Source of the DNA: Adiantum capillus-veneris
Lineage: Eukaryota; Streptophyta; Polypodiopsida; Polypodiales; Pteridaceae
Assembly: GCA_014529385.2 (NCBI GenBank)
Contig: CM043952.1
Coordinates: 153,075,057 to 153,139,056 of the forward strand
Length of the DNA stretch: 64,000 nucleotides
Reading direction: 5' to 3'
Below the pieces are notes generated by a model, which searched no databases, was not told where the DNA came from, and saw only the letters and a program-made list of their open reading frames with translations. Within the stretch, counting starts at the first letter, position 1; each line of letters begins with the position of its first letter. Below are positions 23,061 to 35,396 of the stretch, one piece after another. The position numbers and the translations under genes are program-made.

Positions 23061-23531
23061 TCAAGCTAGTGGCGACACTTGCACTTTGACTAGAAATCTG
23101 ACGTCAAGGCCATTGTGGCCGTTGCCACATTGTGCCATGCGGATCTCCTCTGTCAAATCTTTATAACCATAATCTCTATGCAGCTTGCCTTTATCCTTGT
23201 CTATATGTGAGTTCCTTCTTTTGCCTTTGTCTTCAAACTCCCGAGCCAAACAAAGCATTGAGTCACATTCATAACAACTGTGGTCGTACCTCATGGGTAC
23301 CGAGGCAGTTAAATGAGTACTGGTACTACCATCCGTGTCAAGCTTGCCTTTGCCATTGTCCTCTAGCGAACTTGGGCATTTGCTTTTGGCTTCACAATCT
23401 TGAGCCAAACAATTTTCCGGGTTCCTTGAGAACTGTGCTGGTTCATAGGCCGCTAACTGAATGGTGAATCTGCTAGCCACTTGTTGGTTTTGGTCATTGT
23501 CGTCAAGGGCACTTGAGTAAGGGGAGGCCAT
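23061..23531 (-). CDS. Unknown 156-residue ORF inside element D
   Basis: The only sizeable sense-strand ORF in the D interior, starting MASPYSSALDDNDQNQQ. I do not recognise it. It is hydrophilic and holds two related segments: LAQDCEAKSKCPSSLEDNGK and a later LCLAREFEDKGKRRN, each followed by a Lys/Asp-rich run ending GKL. This suggests an internal duplication. No membrane segment or signal peptide is evident. It could be a gag remnant, a captured host exon or chance. The long uninterrupted frame inside otherwise non-coding sequence is the only support. Confidence 0.3.
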   Translation of the reverse strand: MASPYSSALDDNDQNQQVASRFTIQLAAYEPAQFSRNPENCLAQDCEAKSKCPSSLEDNGKGKLDTDGSTSTHLTASVPMRYDHSCYECDSMLCLAREFEDKGKRRNSHIDKDKGKLHRDYGYKDLTEEIRMAQCGNGHNGLDVRFLVKVQVSPLA

Positions 23532-24245
23532 GTTGAAGTTTCAAAATCTGCACTCCAAAAAAAAATGCCGCACGAACCAAGCCTCAAATTATCGAGCCAA
23601 TCCTCACAATCTACTTTTCCTGTCCATCTCCCAAGCCCCTTCACAAATCTCCAATTTGTTCCACTCCTTAGCTATTCCCAAATTGCTTCGCATCCTCAGC
23701 AATCCCTCTCTTCAACTCCAATTTCCGCCTTTTGACTCCCAAAACCGCACGTCAAGGCAACTCCAAGAACTGGGCTGCACCTTCCAAAGCAAAGGTAAGG
23801 GGATGTTGGGAAGGCAACGTTTTAAAATGTCGGTCACTAAAGGGGAAGGTTGGATGCCAGTCAAGCATTGTAAAATGCTAGCAAGGGGGAGGAAGGTGGG
23901 ACGTCCACTAGGTGTAGAAGACAGCATTTTGAAACGCTTCGAACTTGCCTTCTCCAAGGGGGGGGGACTCATCGCATTGAAAGGGAGGGTTTTGATATGC
24001 TTGCAAGGACCACACCCCTGATTAGGCAGTTGCAAATGCTATGAAGCGCTATTGTTTGAAAACGCTAGCGACAGCGAGAAGGCTGACACCACTGTGTGCT
24101 GCATTTTGAAACGCAAGATTCAGAGAAGGGCAGGAGCAAGAGGGGGCTAGGGAGGGAAATATCGACGAAAAAGGTTTTGGTCTTCTTCTCAAGGGGCTTC
24201 TCCTCCATGCCAAGAGTCTTCAAGCATGACACGACTTTGCTACCA

Positions 24246-24282
24246 TGTCAAAGTCAATGATGCGGAAGCGTAGAGACCAAGG

Positions 24283-24347
<65 letters not shown>

Positions 24348-24359
24348 TCCTGAACCAAT
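24246..24359 (-). repeat. Element D 5' LTR, left part
   Basis: LTR end with a long GA run (about 24285-24345). It is cut at CCAAT by Copia C; the rest of the LTR is at 30081-30262. Confidence 0.85.
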
Positions 24360-24620
24360 TGAAGGGGAGGAGCTGGGAGCACAACGGAAGAAGAATACGC
24401 ACGCACACACTCACACACACACCACCATAGCCACACACACAGGTTGAAGGGGGAGAGCCAACGTAATGTGTGCCCCCTTTCTTTATTCACTTACCTTATG
24501 CACTAAGGCACAATACACATTGTACTTAGTGTTAGTGGCTCACACAAGTGTATAGCTGTACACTTAGGGTTAGTGGCAGTTAGTGATGGGCGGTCGGCCA
24601 CATGGCCATTAAACCTAAGA
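24360..24620 (-). repeat. Copia C 3' LTR
   Basis: 261 bp; includes an expanded CA tract near 24400-24440. The inner end is mutated (TCTTAGG on the sense strand, where the other copy has TGCTAGG). Confidence 0.85.
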
Positions 24621-24675
24621 TTCTCTCATTTGATGGCGAATGTGGGAGACTATAAAAATGGAAGAGAACCACTCT

Positions 24676-27600
24676 TCACCCAATGCCCATCAACTCACAA
24701 GAGTGTTGAAACTGATGGTTGGAGAGACTCTTAGTGAGTACATCCGTTGTGTTCTCTGACGTAGGAATCTTCACTAAATCAAGGCTCTTGTTTGCCAAGC
24801 ATTCACGACTGAAGTGATAGCGCACATCAATGTGTTTCGTTTTGGAATGAAACACTGGATTGTTAGCCCAAGGAAATAGCACTCTGACTGTCACAATGAA
24901 GAACTGGTGTACACTGCTCCAATCCAAGATTTTTCACTAGGCGAGCAATCCAAATAGCTTCTTTGCATGCTTCACTCAATGCAACATACTCTACCTCTAT
25001 GGTAGAAATGGATGTACAATCTTGAAGAACAGATCTCCAAGAAATAGCAGAACCAGCAAATGTGTAAATCCAACCTGTTGTTGATTTACGACTATCAACA
25101 CAGCCTGCATAGTCACTGTCTACAAATCCCTAAATGGATGACTCTCCACGACCATAGCATAACTGTCTATCTGCAGTGCCACTCAAGTATCTGAGAATCG
25201 ACTTGACAGCATTCCAATGCTTTTTACCAGGATTAGACATAAATCTGCTGACAACTCCACTGCATGTGCAATGTCAGGTCTTGTAGCCACCATGGCATGA
25301 ATGAGACTACCACAAGCTGACGCATAAGGAATTTTAGCCATCGCAGCTTTTTCCTCAGCAGATTTGGGACAATCGTTCTTGCTAAGTTTCAAATATGCAC
25401 GCAATGGAGTACTCAAGGCCTTCCCCTTTTGCATGTTGAAACGATCAAGAACCTTGTGCACATACTCTTTCTGAGAAAGGTACAACAACCTCTTCTTACG
25501 ATCACGAGTAATGCGCATACCCAAAACGTGATTGGCTTCACTCAAATCTTTCATGTCGAATTGACTTTTCAGCTTTGTTTTCAAGTCAGCAATGTCCTTC
25601 TTAGAATGACCAGCAATAAGCATGTCATCTACGTAAAGGATAAGCATAATAAGTTATCCATTTGGTTGTCTTTTCACATAAAGACATGGATCCCATTACT
25701 GCGCTTATAGCCTAGGGAACGCATAAATGCATCAAACTTTTGATACCATTGTTTGGACGATTGCTTCAAGCCATAGAGACTTTTCAGAAGCTTACAGACC
25801 AAATGTTCCTTGCCCTTGAGCACAAACCCTTCAGGTTGCTGCATATAAATCTCTTCCTCAAGATCACCATGTAAGAAAGCTGTAATGACATCCATTTGAT
25901 CAAGCTCCATATCTTCAGTGGCAACCAAAGCAAGCAACATTCTTAGTGTCATCATCTTTACCACTAGAGAAAAGATTTCCTGGAAATCTACACCATATTC
26001 TTGCTTGAAACCTTTGGCCACCAAACGAGCTTTGTAATTCTCAACATTGGATGCAATCTTCTTCTTGTAAACCCAGTTACAAGGCAAAGCTTTCCTACAT
26101 TTTGGCAATGGAACAAGTTCCCATGTTTTGTTCTTTGCAATACTGGATAGCTCCCTCTTCATAGCATGTTCCCATTGAACTTTATCATTGGCTAGCATAG
26201 CCTCTTTGTAACAAGAAGGCTCACCACTATCTGTCAACAACACAAAGTCCACGCCTGGAACAAACCGTTCTGGCGGATGTGAGACTCTTTGAGATCTCTT
26301 GGCTGATCAGAGCTTATACTAGCCTGTGTAGTAATTGGCTCTGGAGCTATCTAGAGGTGATACATTGAAAAACGTCACTTTCCGGAATTCAACCTCTTTC
26401 ATTGGCTGCCTATGCATCTTGGTCTCATTGAAGACAACATCACTGGTACGGATTACTGATCGACTTTCCGGATCCCATAAACGATAGCCAAATTGACCAT
26501 GTACACCATATCCAATAAAAATGCATTTCCTGGACTAAGGGTCAAGCTTAGCACGCAACTCCTTGGGTACATGTGCATAAGCTTCGTAGCCAAATGTACG
26601 GATTTTTTCATAAGACAACTTATGTCCTTACCATAACTCCAAAGGTACACGAAACTGTAATGAAGCATGTGGTGATCTATTGATCAAATACACAACAGTG
26701 TATAATGCTTCAGCCCAAAACGCTTGCGGTAAATTAGCATGTGATAACATAGACATAATCCTCTCTTGGATGGTCCTATTCATTCATTCGGCAACATCAT
26801 TTTGTGCAGGGGTATAAGGAGCTGTAAACTCGCACTTAATTCCCCTGCTTGAACGGAAGTCTGCAAACTCTTTGGAGACATATTCTCCACCATTTTCTGA
26901 GCGTAAAGCTTTCAACTTATGTTCAAACTGAGTTTCCACACTAGATAAGAACTTTTTGAAACAAGAAAAAATCTCATCTTTAGACTTCATGGCATAAACC
27001 CAAACATGTCATGTTGCATCGTCAATGAATGTAACATAATAAAACGCACCGCCATGGGATTTGGAAGGCATAGGCCCACATAAATCACTATGCACAAGCT
27101 CTAAGGGCTTTCTTTCTTTGTCAAAAGACTATGTACAATGTGCTCGTGTTTGCTTACCATATTGACAGTGTTCACAAAAGGGAAAATCAAAAAATGATAA
27201 AGACAGTAAGTAGCCCAAACAAGAAAGAGTTTCCATTCCCTTCTTTGACATATGACCTAACCGACTATGCCACAAAGCAACAGTTGGCATCTCGGTTACG
27301 GAAAGAACATTGTTCTTGTCAGATACATAAAGAGGATAAAGTGTACCAACTTTAGAACCATGGGCTAAAATAAGATGACCTTTCGCAATACGCCAAGACT
27401 GCTGATGAAAAGTGACTTTGTAACCCAAGTCATCAAGACGTCCAACCGAAATCAAATTTCGTGTCAAAGTTGAAACATGACGCACATTATGTATGGTAAA
27501 CTTCACCCCATTTTCCATAAGCATAGCAATATCACATATGCCCACAATGTCACAAGAGTAGTTGTCACCTAGTGTAACAGTGCCAATGGTTTCCTCATAT

Positions 27601-28670
27601 GTAGTAAACCAATGCCTATGAGGTGTGACATGCAACGAAGCGCCCGAATCAAGAATCCATGTATGAGACACTTCACCACTAACAAGTAGCTCTGCTGGCA
27701 TAGAACTCTGCAAAGATAGAGTTTCATGTGCATCATAAAATACATCATTATTTTCAATCAACATATTGATGTCTTGTGCATCACAATCATCTTGCACTAT
27801 GTTCAGTTCTTCAATCTTAACCGAACTCTTTGGTTTCTCCTCTTTATCATCATTGTCTTTGCCTTTGCCTTTACCTTTGTCACGCTTTCAAGCATAACAA
27901 TCCTTCTTTATGTGACCAAACTTATCACAATAATGGCATTGGACATTGCGATGACCAGGAGACTTTGATCTACCCTTTGAAGCATCTCTATTGCCCTCTT
28001 TCTTGGATTCACGATTCCAAGAACAACCTTTATGCTGTTTTTCATCCTTTTGCACATAATGAGCTTCGTCATAATGCGAGCTATGCATAGCCTTGCGGCG
28101 CATTTCCTCTGACAAAAGAGAACTAGTGACATCAATGTACACTAGAGTACCATTAGGAGAAGAGTTACTGACAGCTGTGCAAAAGATATCCCATAAAGGT
28201 GGCAATGAACAAAGCAAAAAGATTGCTTTCATCTCATCATCAATGGTCATGCGCTGTGCACGAATCTAGGCAAAAAGAGAATCAAAATCATTGATATGGC
28301 TGACAACACTAGCTGACTCCTTCATACGAAGGTTGAAAAGTTTTCTCATCAAGAAAACCTTATTGCTAGCCATATCCCTTTCATAGGTGTCGCATAATTT
28401 CTACCATAAAGCATGAGCAGTCTCGCATTCTAACACTGAAAAGTACACCGACTCTCCAAGATGCAGTCTAATCATAGATCTTCATAGCTCATCAAACTCC
28501 TCCCACTGAAACTGAGTCATGTGCATATCTTCAGTTCTAGCCGCATAGGTAATAGGCAACTTTTGCTTCTTTTGAACAAGCACATCATGCATTTGGTTCT
28601 TCCAAAGCTGAAAATTAGTGCCATCAAACTTCTTTATGTTATAAATGTCACGGTCTTTGCTAGTAGACAT
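24676..28670 (-). pseudogene. Copia C gag-pol polyprotein, decayed
   Basis: Start at 28670 (MSTSKDRDIYNIKKFDGTNF). The zinc knuckle CHYCDKFGHIKKDC (about 27905-27950) is followed by a stop. The frame at 27797-27129 carries an intact protease DSGAS and the GAG-pre-integrase WHSRLGHMSKKGME. Integrase (26990-26784) has the second catalytic Asp replaced by Glu (LRSENGGEY) and a stop at NDVAE. RT lies at 26252-25674 and 25647-25183 (LYVDDMLIAG at the start of the latter). RNase H ends at 24676 (NPVFHSKTKHIDVRYHF). At least eight stops or frameshifts. The order and wording place it near Copia B. Confidence 0.9.
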
Positions 28671-29837
28671 GGTGACAAAACTACCAAAAGATTCTGGAAA
28701 AATTTCGGCAGAGTCTCCTTTGTATTTGGGACTATGTCAACCAAAATACGAAACAAAATGACCAAGTATGTCACCCACAAAGCATAAAAGAGAGCAATGT
28801 CTCTCAAAAGCACAGTGTATAGAGACAAACTAAGGTGCATAAATTGTCAAACTGACCATAGACCGCCAACTCGGCGTCAAAAGCACCTATACCACTCTAT
28901 ACATGTCCTATGGCGAGGCCTTGTAAGGGATACTTCAGCTACCTGTATCACCAAAGGTATCTCCACATTTGAGAATACCCCAGCTCAATGAAAACCTCAC
29001 GTTATCGACCCTCAACAACGTAGGTTATGCAACAAAAACGTATAGCCAAGTCTCAGAAATGGCTATCTTCCGGACCAAGTCTCAGAAATGGTCAAGACTG
29101 CCGTACTAGCCAAAAGATGGCTCCACAAAAGCGTACAATGGCAGTATCCACAAAGACGTACAAGTCTGTCAAGACGCTCAAACAGGCGTCAAAAGCATGT
29201 GCGTGCAACTAAACATCCCTGCGGGGAGTCAATCCGCTATCAAAAGAGCTCAAACATTGTCAAAAATGTCAACATATGCATGTACGCATAAACAACTGCT
29301 CCCACTGGAACCATAATATCGCAAGTACTAAAACCTGTAGCTTGTGAGTCGATGCCAATGTCGTAAGCCCGAAGCCGAAAGCAAGGTCAAGAAGCACAAA
29401 GAAAGCTAACCAAGCCGCTCTATGTACCTGTACCTGTACCTCTATCTGTACCTGTAGTCGAAGAAGACAATGCTATCAAGCTCCCACTCTATGAGTGTGT
29501 ATGAGGCCACTCCGAAAGAGGCTACCCACTCCCGAATGAGCCGTGGGCTCTCGTAGATGGAAGAGACTGCAACAATGGTACCTGTAACTGGCTATGGAAA
29601 CACTGCAGCACAAACTACCACAAGAGGGCTGAAAATTTCAGCTCCTGAACTGTAGCTCAAATGGGGTTTCTGATGGCTCTAATGGCTCCGAAAGGGGGGT
29701 AAAACCCCTGGACACCTGTTGGAAACGCTCTCAGGAAGTTGAACTTGCCAATGGAAAAATCGGAATCCTGTTTGCACTCTTGAAAGTGCGCATGCACGCG
29801 AAAACGATTTCGGGAATGAAACCGCTTTGATACCAGA

Positions 29838-30080
29838 TGAAGGGAAGGAGCTGGGATCACAACGGAAGAAGAATACGCACGCGCACACACACACACACAC
29901 AGGTTGAAGGGGGAGAGCCAATGTATTGTGTGCCCCCTTTCTTTCTTCTCTTATCTTATGCACTAAGGCACAATACACATTGTACTTAGTGTTAGTGGCT
30001 CACACAAGTGTATAGATGTACACTTAGGGTTAGTGGCAGTTAGTGATGGGCGGTCGGCCACATGGCCATTAAACCTAGCA
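29838..30080 (-). repeat. Copia C 5' LTR
   Basis: 243-bp partner of 24360-24620, with complete TGCTAGG...CCCTTCA ends on the minus strand. Confidence 0.9.
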
Positions 30081-30262
30081 CCAATCAACCTTTTCCATGA
30101 ATAATTGAATGTGTATACAATGGAGGCAAGGGGTAGCTTATATAGCAACCTCAGTAAATTGCCCTACCCAGACTTTGACAAATAGTAAAATAAATACCTA
30201 AAAACCAAACTAAATAATGGGATCACGTCGGGCAGTTCACTTGAGATGCCAAAACTCTAACC
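30081..30262 (-). repeat. Element D 5' LTR, right part
   Basis: Starts with the CCAAT duplicate and matches 22395-22582. The end reads CTCTAACC where the 3' copy has CTCTAACA. The next 560 bases (30263-30823) hold no recognisable gene. Confidence 0.85.
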
Positions 30263-30823
30263 TCAACATCATGCAGAATTGTAGTCCTTTGATCTCATGG
30301 CTCAAGTAGAGAATGAGAACAGCTTCTCAATTTTGCAAAAAACTTGCTAAACCATCACAATGCTATGCATACAATACATTTGATACACACAAGATTCAGT
30401 TCCATATAACTTTGCAATGACAATTTGCTTGTCAACCATGTGGCTTTATTCATGTATACTGATCTGCCTAGTCGCGACTTAGCTTACAAAGACATCACTT
30501 TAGAATCGACAGTTTTCTCTTTTTTGTTTTCCTTTGGACACGGCCAGTACAATGGACATATTTGATTTAGTGACAATCTTTGTGAATCTCTATCACCTTT
30601 TGTTACACATGTAAAATATGTGGGTTGTTGTCAAACTCCCATCTATTATTGTTTGATTGGAATGCTTTAGGGTCAATTTTTGCATTGTTTCATTCTTATA
30701 GGTGTGAAAGAGTGTTTGGTATGTGAAATGCTTGGTATTGCCCTTCCTAGTGTCTCATGTAGTGAAGCTTCTTTGGCTCAAGGCAATCTCAAAGTTTGAT
30801 GAAGCCACCATGGATCAACTGGA

Positions 30824-31001
30824 TGTTGGGTTTTAGGCCCCGTGGCCCGAGCCCCCGCCCACTTATTCTTTTAGTTATAAGGTCAATAAGGAGAAGAGAG
30901 TAATGGTAATCTTTAATGTTCCACCAAAACAGTGTCTGCCTCCTACATCCCCTTCCCCTTCTCTCCATCCCTTCTCTTGCACTCCGTGTTAGGATCCATC
31001 A
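30824..31001 (+). repeat. Copia E 5' LTR
   Basis: 178 bp, TGTTGGGTTTTAGGCC...GATCCATCA. Confidence 0.9.
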
Positions 31002-31819
31002 AGTGGTATCAGAGCTCAGGAAACCCAACCCTGAGCCCCGGCTAGCTGTGCACGCAGTGACCCCAAGGAAGCTTTGGGAATCTGCAGGCAAGCTTGGGGG
31101 AATTTGCTTAGTTTGGCAGCATGGGCAGTAGCTTGGCACGAGCAACTGAAGCTCACAATGAGCAAGAGGTGGAATCGATTGGGAAAGCATTGCAATAATC
31201 GAGAATCGAAAGCAAAACCAGGGCAAAAACAGGGCGAGCCTTGAGGGCTCTTGAGCAAGTCGACAGTGAAGCAAGAGAAACCAGAGCCGAGCAGAGGCTT
31301 GCAATTCAAGGCTGCAGGAAGTAGAAATTAGAGAAGCGGGCTGCAACGGTAAGGATGATCAAGGCCTTGTTGAGTAATCGAGCAGCAAATCTTGACACAG
31401 CGCTACACAGGGGCATCGAGGGCACATGTTGGGCAATTGGGATCATAGCGGGCAGCAAGCATACACACAACCCATCCCTATAGCTCGTCAGAACCTGTAT
31501 CAATTTGACAATTCTGCAGTAGACTAAATTTGAATTTTCTTTTTTTAATCTTTTGAACTCACATTGAATGTGTGTGCAAGGTCTTGTTCCCACCAAAGGG
31601 CCCCTCGACTCCCCAAACCTCGCTCACACACACCAAGCCCTAGACCATCCGACCCCCGACCTCTCTAAATTTTGAGAGATAGAATGAGTGAGAGCAAAGT
31701 CGTGACAAAGTGAGAGAGCGTGTGAGAGAGCTTGAGAGAGTCAAGTGAGAGTGAGAGAGCGAGATTTGTGAGGAAAGAGCTTGAGAGATAGATCTAAGCG
31801 TTTTGAGCCAGGATAGGAC

Positions 31820-33350
31820 TATTTACTAGTCACTGATTGCGGTGAATCCACTTGCTACAAGGAGGCCATTCAAATGGATGATAGCGTGAAGTGGGAAGAG
31901 ATATGCAATCTGAGTATAACTCGATCTTAGCCATTGAAACTTGGGATTTGACAGAGTTACCAACATGTAAACAGGCATTGCCATGCAAATGGGTATACAA
32001 GAAGAAGTATATCACACATGATCCCGAGCCTAAGTATAAGGCAAGATTGGTTGCTAAAGGTTCAAGCATATGAAAGGCATGGATTTTGATGAAATCTTTT
32101 CTCTAGTGGTCAAGATGACTACATTGCATCTTGTGCTTGGTCTAGTAGCCATCGAGGACTTGGAATTGGTCCAAGTCGATGTGAAGACATCATTTCTTCA
32201 TGGGGATCTTGAAGAGGATGCTTACATGAATCGGCCAGAGGGTTTTGCGATAAAGCTTGAGAAGCCAACACGGGCTGAATTGGTGTGTAGACTCAAGAAA
32301 GCTTTGTATGGATTAAAGCAAGGCTCAATTCAATGGTACATCAAGTTCGATAAGTACATTCAGTCCCAAGGTTACGTACGGAGCCAAGAGGATCACTGCT
32401 TGTACACAAAGAGGTTGAATGATGGTTCCCTCACCATTCTGATTTTGTACGTGGATGACATGCTCATAGCCGGGAAGTCAAAAGATGAGATTGCACTTCT
32501 CAAGGATGTCTTAAGCAAGCAGTTTGCTATGAAAGATTTAGGTGATGCACATCACTTTCTTGATATGCGTATCAAGAGAGAGTGCAAATGTGGTATACTT
32601 GAACTTTCTAGGAAGAGTATATTCACAAGGTCTTGCAACGTTTTAATATGCAAGGGGGGAAAGCATTGAGTACCCCAATAGAAGCATACGAAAACTTAGC
32701 AAGCATGATTGTCCTGAATCGGATGCTGAAAAAGCAAAGTGGAAAAGGTGCCGTATTCTTCGGCAGTTGGCAGTCTTATGTTTGCCATGGTTAGCACACG
32801 ACTAGACATTGCATATGTAGTGGGAGTGGTCAGCAAGTTTATAGCAAATCGAGGTAAAAAGCATTGGGAAGTAGTGAAGCACATCTTGAGATACATTAAG
32901 GGCTCAGCAAGCAAGTGCTTACGCTTTGGGAACAATGATGCATCCATAGTTGGATACACTAATTCGGGTTATGCGGGTTGTGTGGACACTAGGCTATCCA
33001 CATCTGGCTACGTTACTGAAGCGGCAATTTCTTGGAGATCATGTATCCAAGCAGAGTATGTTGCAGTTTCTAGTTCCAGTAAGGAAGCTGTGTGGTTATC
33101 TCGTCTAGTGGGAGATTTTGGTATACACCAGACTCCAGTGCTACATTGTGATAGTCAGAGTGCGATTGTGTTAGCAAAGGACTCCGTGTTTCACTCCAAG
33201 TCGAAACACATAGAGGTCAGGTATCATGTGGTACGTGATATTTTGGCTAGCAAACGCATTGAGTTAGTCAAAGTTCACACGGATGAAAACCCAGCGGATG
33301 CTCCTACATTCTTTAGACACTTGAGCCACGTTGGCCTTCAAGTGAGAGAT
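31820..33350 (+). pseudogene. Copia E reverse transcriptase and RNase H remnant
   Basis: Starts inside the polyprotein just before RT (CYKEAIQMDDSVKWEE, broken by frame slips). It continues KQALPCKWVYKKK, VDVKTSFLHGDLEED, LYGLKQGSIQWY and the catalytic LYVDDMLIAG (about 32446-32475). After a slip near 32640, the RNase H frame 32739-33350 gives RPD-like TRLDIAYVVGVVS, CDSQSAIVLAKD and SKSKHIEVRYHVVRD. No gag, zinc knuckle, protease or integrase exists anywhere between the LTRs. Two frameshifts and one stop at least. Confidence 0.85.
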
Positions 33351-33538
33351 TGTTGGGTTTCAGGCCCCGTGGCGGGGTTGTGGCCAAGCGCCTGCCCACT
33401 TATTCTTTTAGTTATAAGGTCAATAAGGAGAAGAGAATATTGGTACTCTCTAATGCTCCATTAAAACAGTGTCTACCTCATGCATCCAATTCCCCTTCTC
33501 TCGATCCCTTCTCTTGCACTCCATCTTAGGATCCATCA
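33351..33538 (+). repeat. Copia E 3' LTR
   Basis: 188-bp partner of 30824-31001, about 10 bp longer because of a small insertion near the 5' end. Confidence 0.9.
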
Positions 33539-35381
33539 TTGGACTACCTACCAAGAAAGAACTTTCACCCCCTCTGACAATGTACTATCTTTTCTTACCT
33601 TCGGATCAAGAATTTTGTTGTCATTAAGTCTCAAATGCATTTTTACAAATGCAAAAAGATGCCTTCTTAATATATGTTGGTCCATGATTTCCTTTAGGCT
33701 CTCATTTAGGTTAATAAAAAAAAGTAATTGCATCAACTTCGGCTTCATGTGAAATACGACAATAAAGTCAAGGAATTTATTGTGAGAGTTCACTCTTGCA
33801 TATTGAATCCTCAAAAGAAGAGTCCATAAAATACCTCGTATTAAGTATCCATGCCTATTCATCTTTCACCATTAGTAGCTCTCTTTGGTTTCAATGCTTC
33901 CCTTATAATTAGAATTGTAAGTTCTTTTTTGGTCATGCCAAGTCTTTTGCTTGAGAAATTGACAATGTCATTGGAACCTTTTCTCTCTTTTTTCCTCGAA
34001 ACTAAGGATGACATTGGAGTCTTACTATCTCTCCTTTGTCTCTTGCAAGAATGGAACCGTTTCAAGGAGCTGCTAAGATAAAACTCTCAATATATAAAAC
34101 ATGAATTCTTCGAATGAGTGTTTTTACATTTCTCAAAATAATCTCTTCCAGCATTGGAAGCCCAAATTTTGTTGCCAAACTAAGGATCCTTTGCTAACAA
34201 AAAGGACAATGTATATTTCATGACTACTTTAATGTGGAATGATTTTAATGTCACCTTCCCCCATGGATTTGATTTGGCATAGCCTAACCTATTAACGATT
34301 CAATGAAAGGCATAAAGGTTGCAATTTCTAGTGAATCAAAATGGTTTATGTTTCATCACATGCATTGAAAAGATCACAAAGGTGGTGTCAGATGGAGCAG
34401 AACACGAGGTAAAACATGAGAAACTCGATCCTTTCGAAAAAAAAAAGACCAACAAAGAGTCCTTTTCTTTGTATCATTTCTATGACAGGTGGACTTTTCT
34501 TGCTAGAGAGGTATTAAATCCACTTTGAAAATTTCAATTTATAGGCATACTGTCCTCAAAGGTAAGAGGTTTCTTAGATGGTCTAAGAAGGAAGAATGAA
34601 ATTTAGTAACTTACAAGACAAAACATAATAATGTTTTCATAGATGAACTGTTATGTAATATGCCAAGACAAAGGTAAGACAAAGGGAGGACACAAATTCT
34701 AAACAGGGCTGGCTAGGCATGACAAGTATGCGAGTTCCCTAAAGATAGACCAAGGAGTCTATAGAAGGGAGCGGGAAAGTGGAGAGTAGGCATGCATAGT
34801 TCATTGGTCCTCTCAATGGTAAAAGCTTCAGGTTGAGGAGTCAAAGGGCGCCACCTTTTTTTTGTTTGGAATCAAAGCCCTATTTTGGCAAAAGCCTGTG
34901 CCGCAAAACCGCTCTAGCCGAGGAAGGAGGTTAGGGGTTATACTTGCACAAAATCGAGCGGGACTAGATCCGAAGGGGAGCGTCCCCCCTTGCGACCAAG
35001 TTGCACCGGCAGAGGGGATGGGATCAATGGGTAGAGACTCTCAGTTGATGACAGTCGTCGATTTTTAAAAGGCTAAGCAGTAAAAAAAAGGAAAAATTAT
35101 GAAAATACCCCTCTAATTTGTGAAAATTCCCAATATACCCTTGCATCATATTGGGATGGATTTGCATTGATTTTTGCATATTATAATATTCATGACAAGG
35201 GGAAGTTATTTTTAAGTTCTCTTGGACAAAAATATCCACGAATGCACTCACAAATAGATAGTTCTATCATAATCTTCTATTAAGGGAGAACCAATCTTCC
35301 TATGAAGAGCTGCAAAAGAATTGAATTTGCCGTTTAATTGGGAATTTTGGAGAAATTGATGGTTTGGTTTGTTCGCGGGAG
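33539..35381. other. Apparently low-copy sequence upstream of the candidate ARPC4 first exon
   Basis: I find no transposon protein or LTR here. Short ORFs (for example 33851-34081) resemble nothing known to me. The last 300 bases are AT-rich, with TATTATAATATTC at about 35178-35190. They could be promoter and 5' untranslated sequence if the exon at 35382 is real. Confidence 0.3.
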
Positions 35382-35396
35382 ATGGCCAGCTCTCAG
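35382..35396 (+). CDS. ARPC4: Candidate ARPC4 coding exon 1 (start codon plus four codons)
   Basis: ATG GCC AGC TCT CAG followed by GTACTC, a usable donor site. Five codons (M-A-S-S-Q) end in phase 0, exactly what the exon at 57348 needs, whose first codon is GTG. The plant ARPC4 family begins with a short M-A-N/S-type N-terminus before LR-YL. The ATG context (GGGAG-ATG-G) is acceptable. The assignment is inference: 15 bases cannot be identified alone, and the linked exon is about 22 kb away across gypsy insertions. Confidence 0.35.

Larger units (their letters stand above)
24360..30080 (-). mobile_element. Copia C, decayed, nested in the LTR of element D
   Basis: 5,721 bp on the minus strand with LTRs at 24360-24620 and 29838-30080 and a perfect CCAAT target duplication (24355-24359/30081-30085). 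Removing it joins the two halves of the D LTR in register with the intact copy at 22309-22582. Primer site at 29824-29835 (TGGTATCAAAGC on the minus strand). The leader (28671-29822) shares blocks with Copia B. Confidence 0.9.
22309..30262 (-). mobile_element. Element D: non-autonomous LTR retrotransposon, split by Copia C
   Basis: On the minus strand: 5' LTR at 24246-24359 plus 30081-30262 (split by C), a primer site abutting it (24235-24245, TGGTAGCAAAG), about 1.66 kb of interior (22583-24245), a purine tract (GCAGAGAGGA at 22583-22592) and a 3' LTR (22309-22582). Flanks are TCAGC (22304-22308) and TCAAC (30263-30267), four of five matching. No protease, integrase or RT lies in the interior, so it must depend on another element. 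Without C it would be about 2.2 kb. Confidence 0.8.
30824..33538 (+). mobile_element. Copia E, deleted for gag, protease and integrase
   Basis: 2,715 bp with LTRs 30824-31001 and 33351-33538. Primer site TGGTATCAGAGC at 31004-31015, purine tract AGTGAGAGAT at 33341-33350. Flanks are CTGGA (30819-30823) and TTGGA (33539-33543), four of five matching. The leader (31016 to about 31815, GA-rich near its end) runs straight into RT. Confidence 0.9.

Noticed and set aside
24245-24438. ORFs rich in RERERE or LSLSLS
   Set aside because: Translations of the GA microsatellite in an LTR, not proteins.
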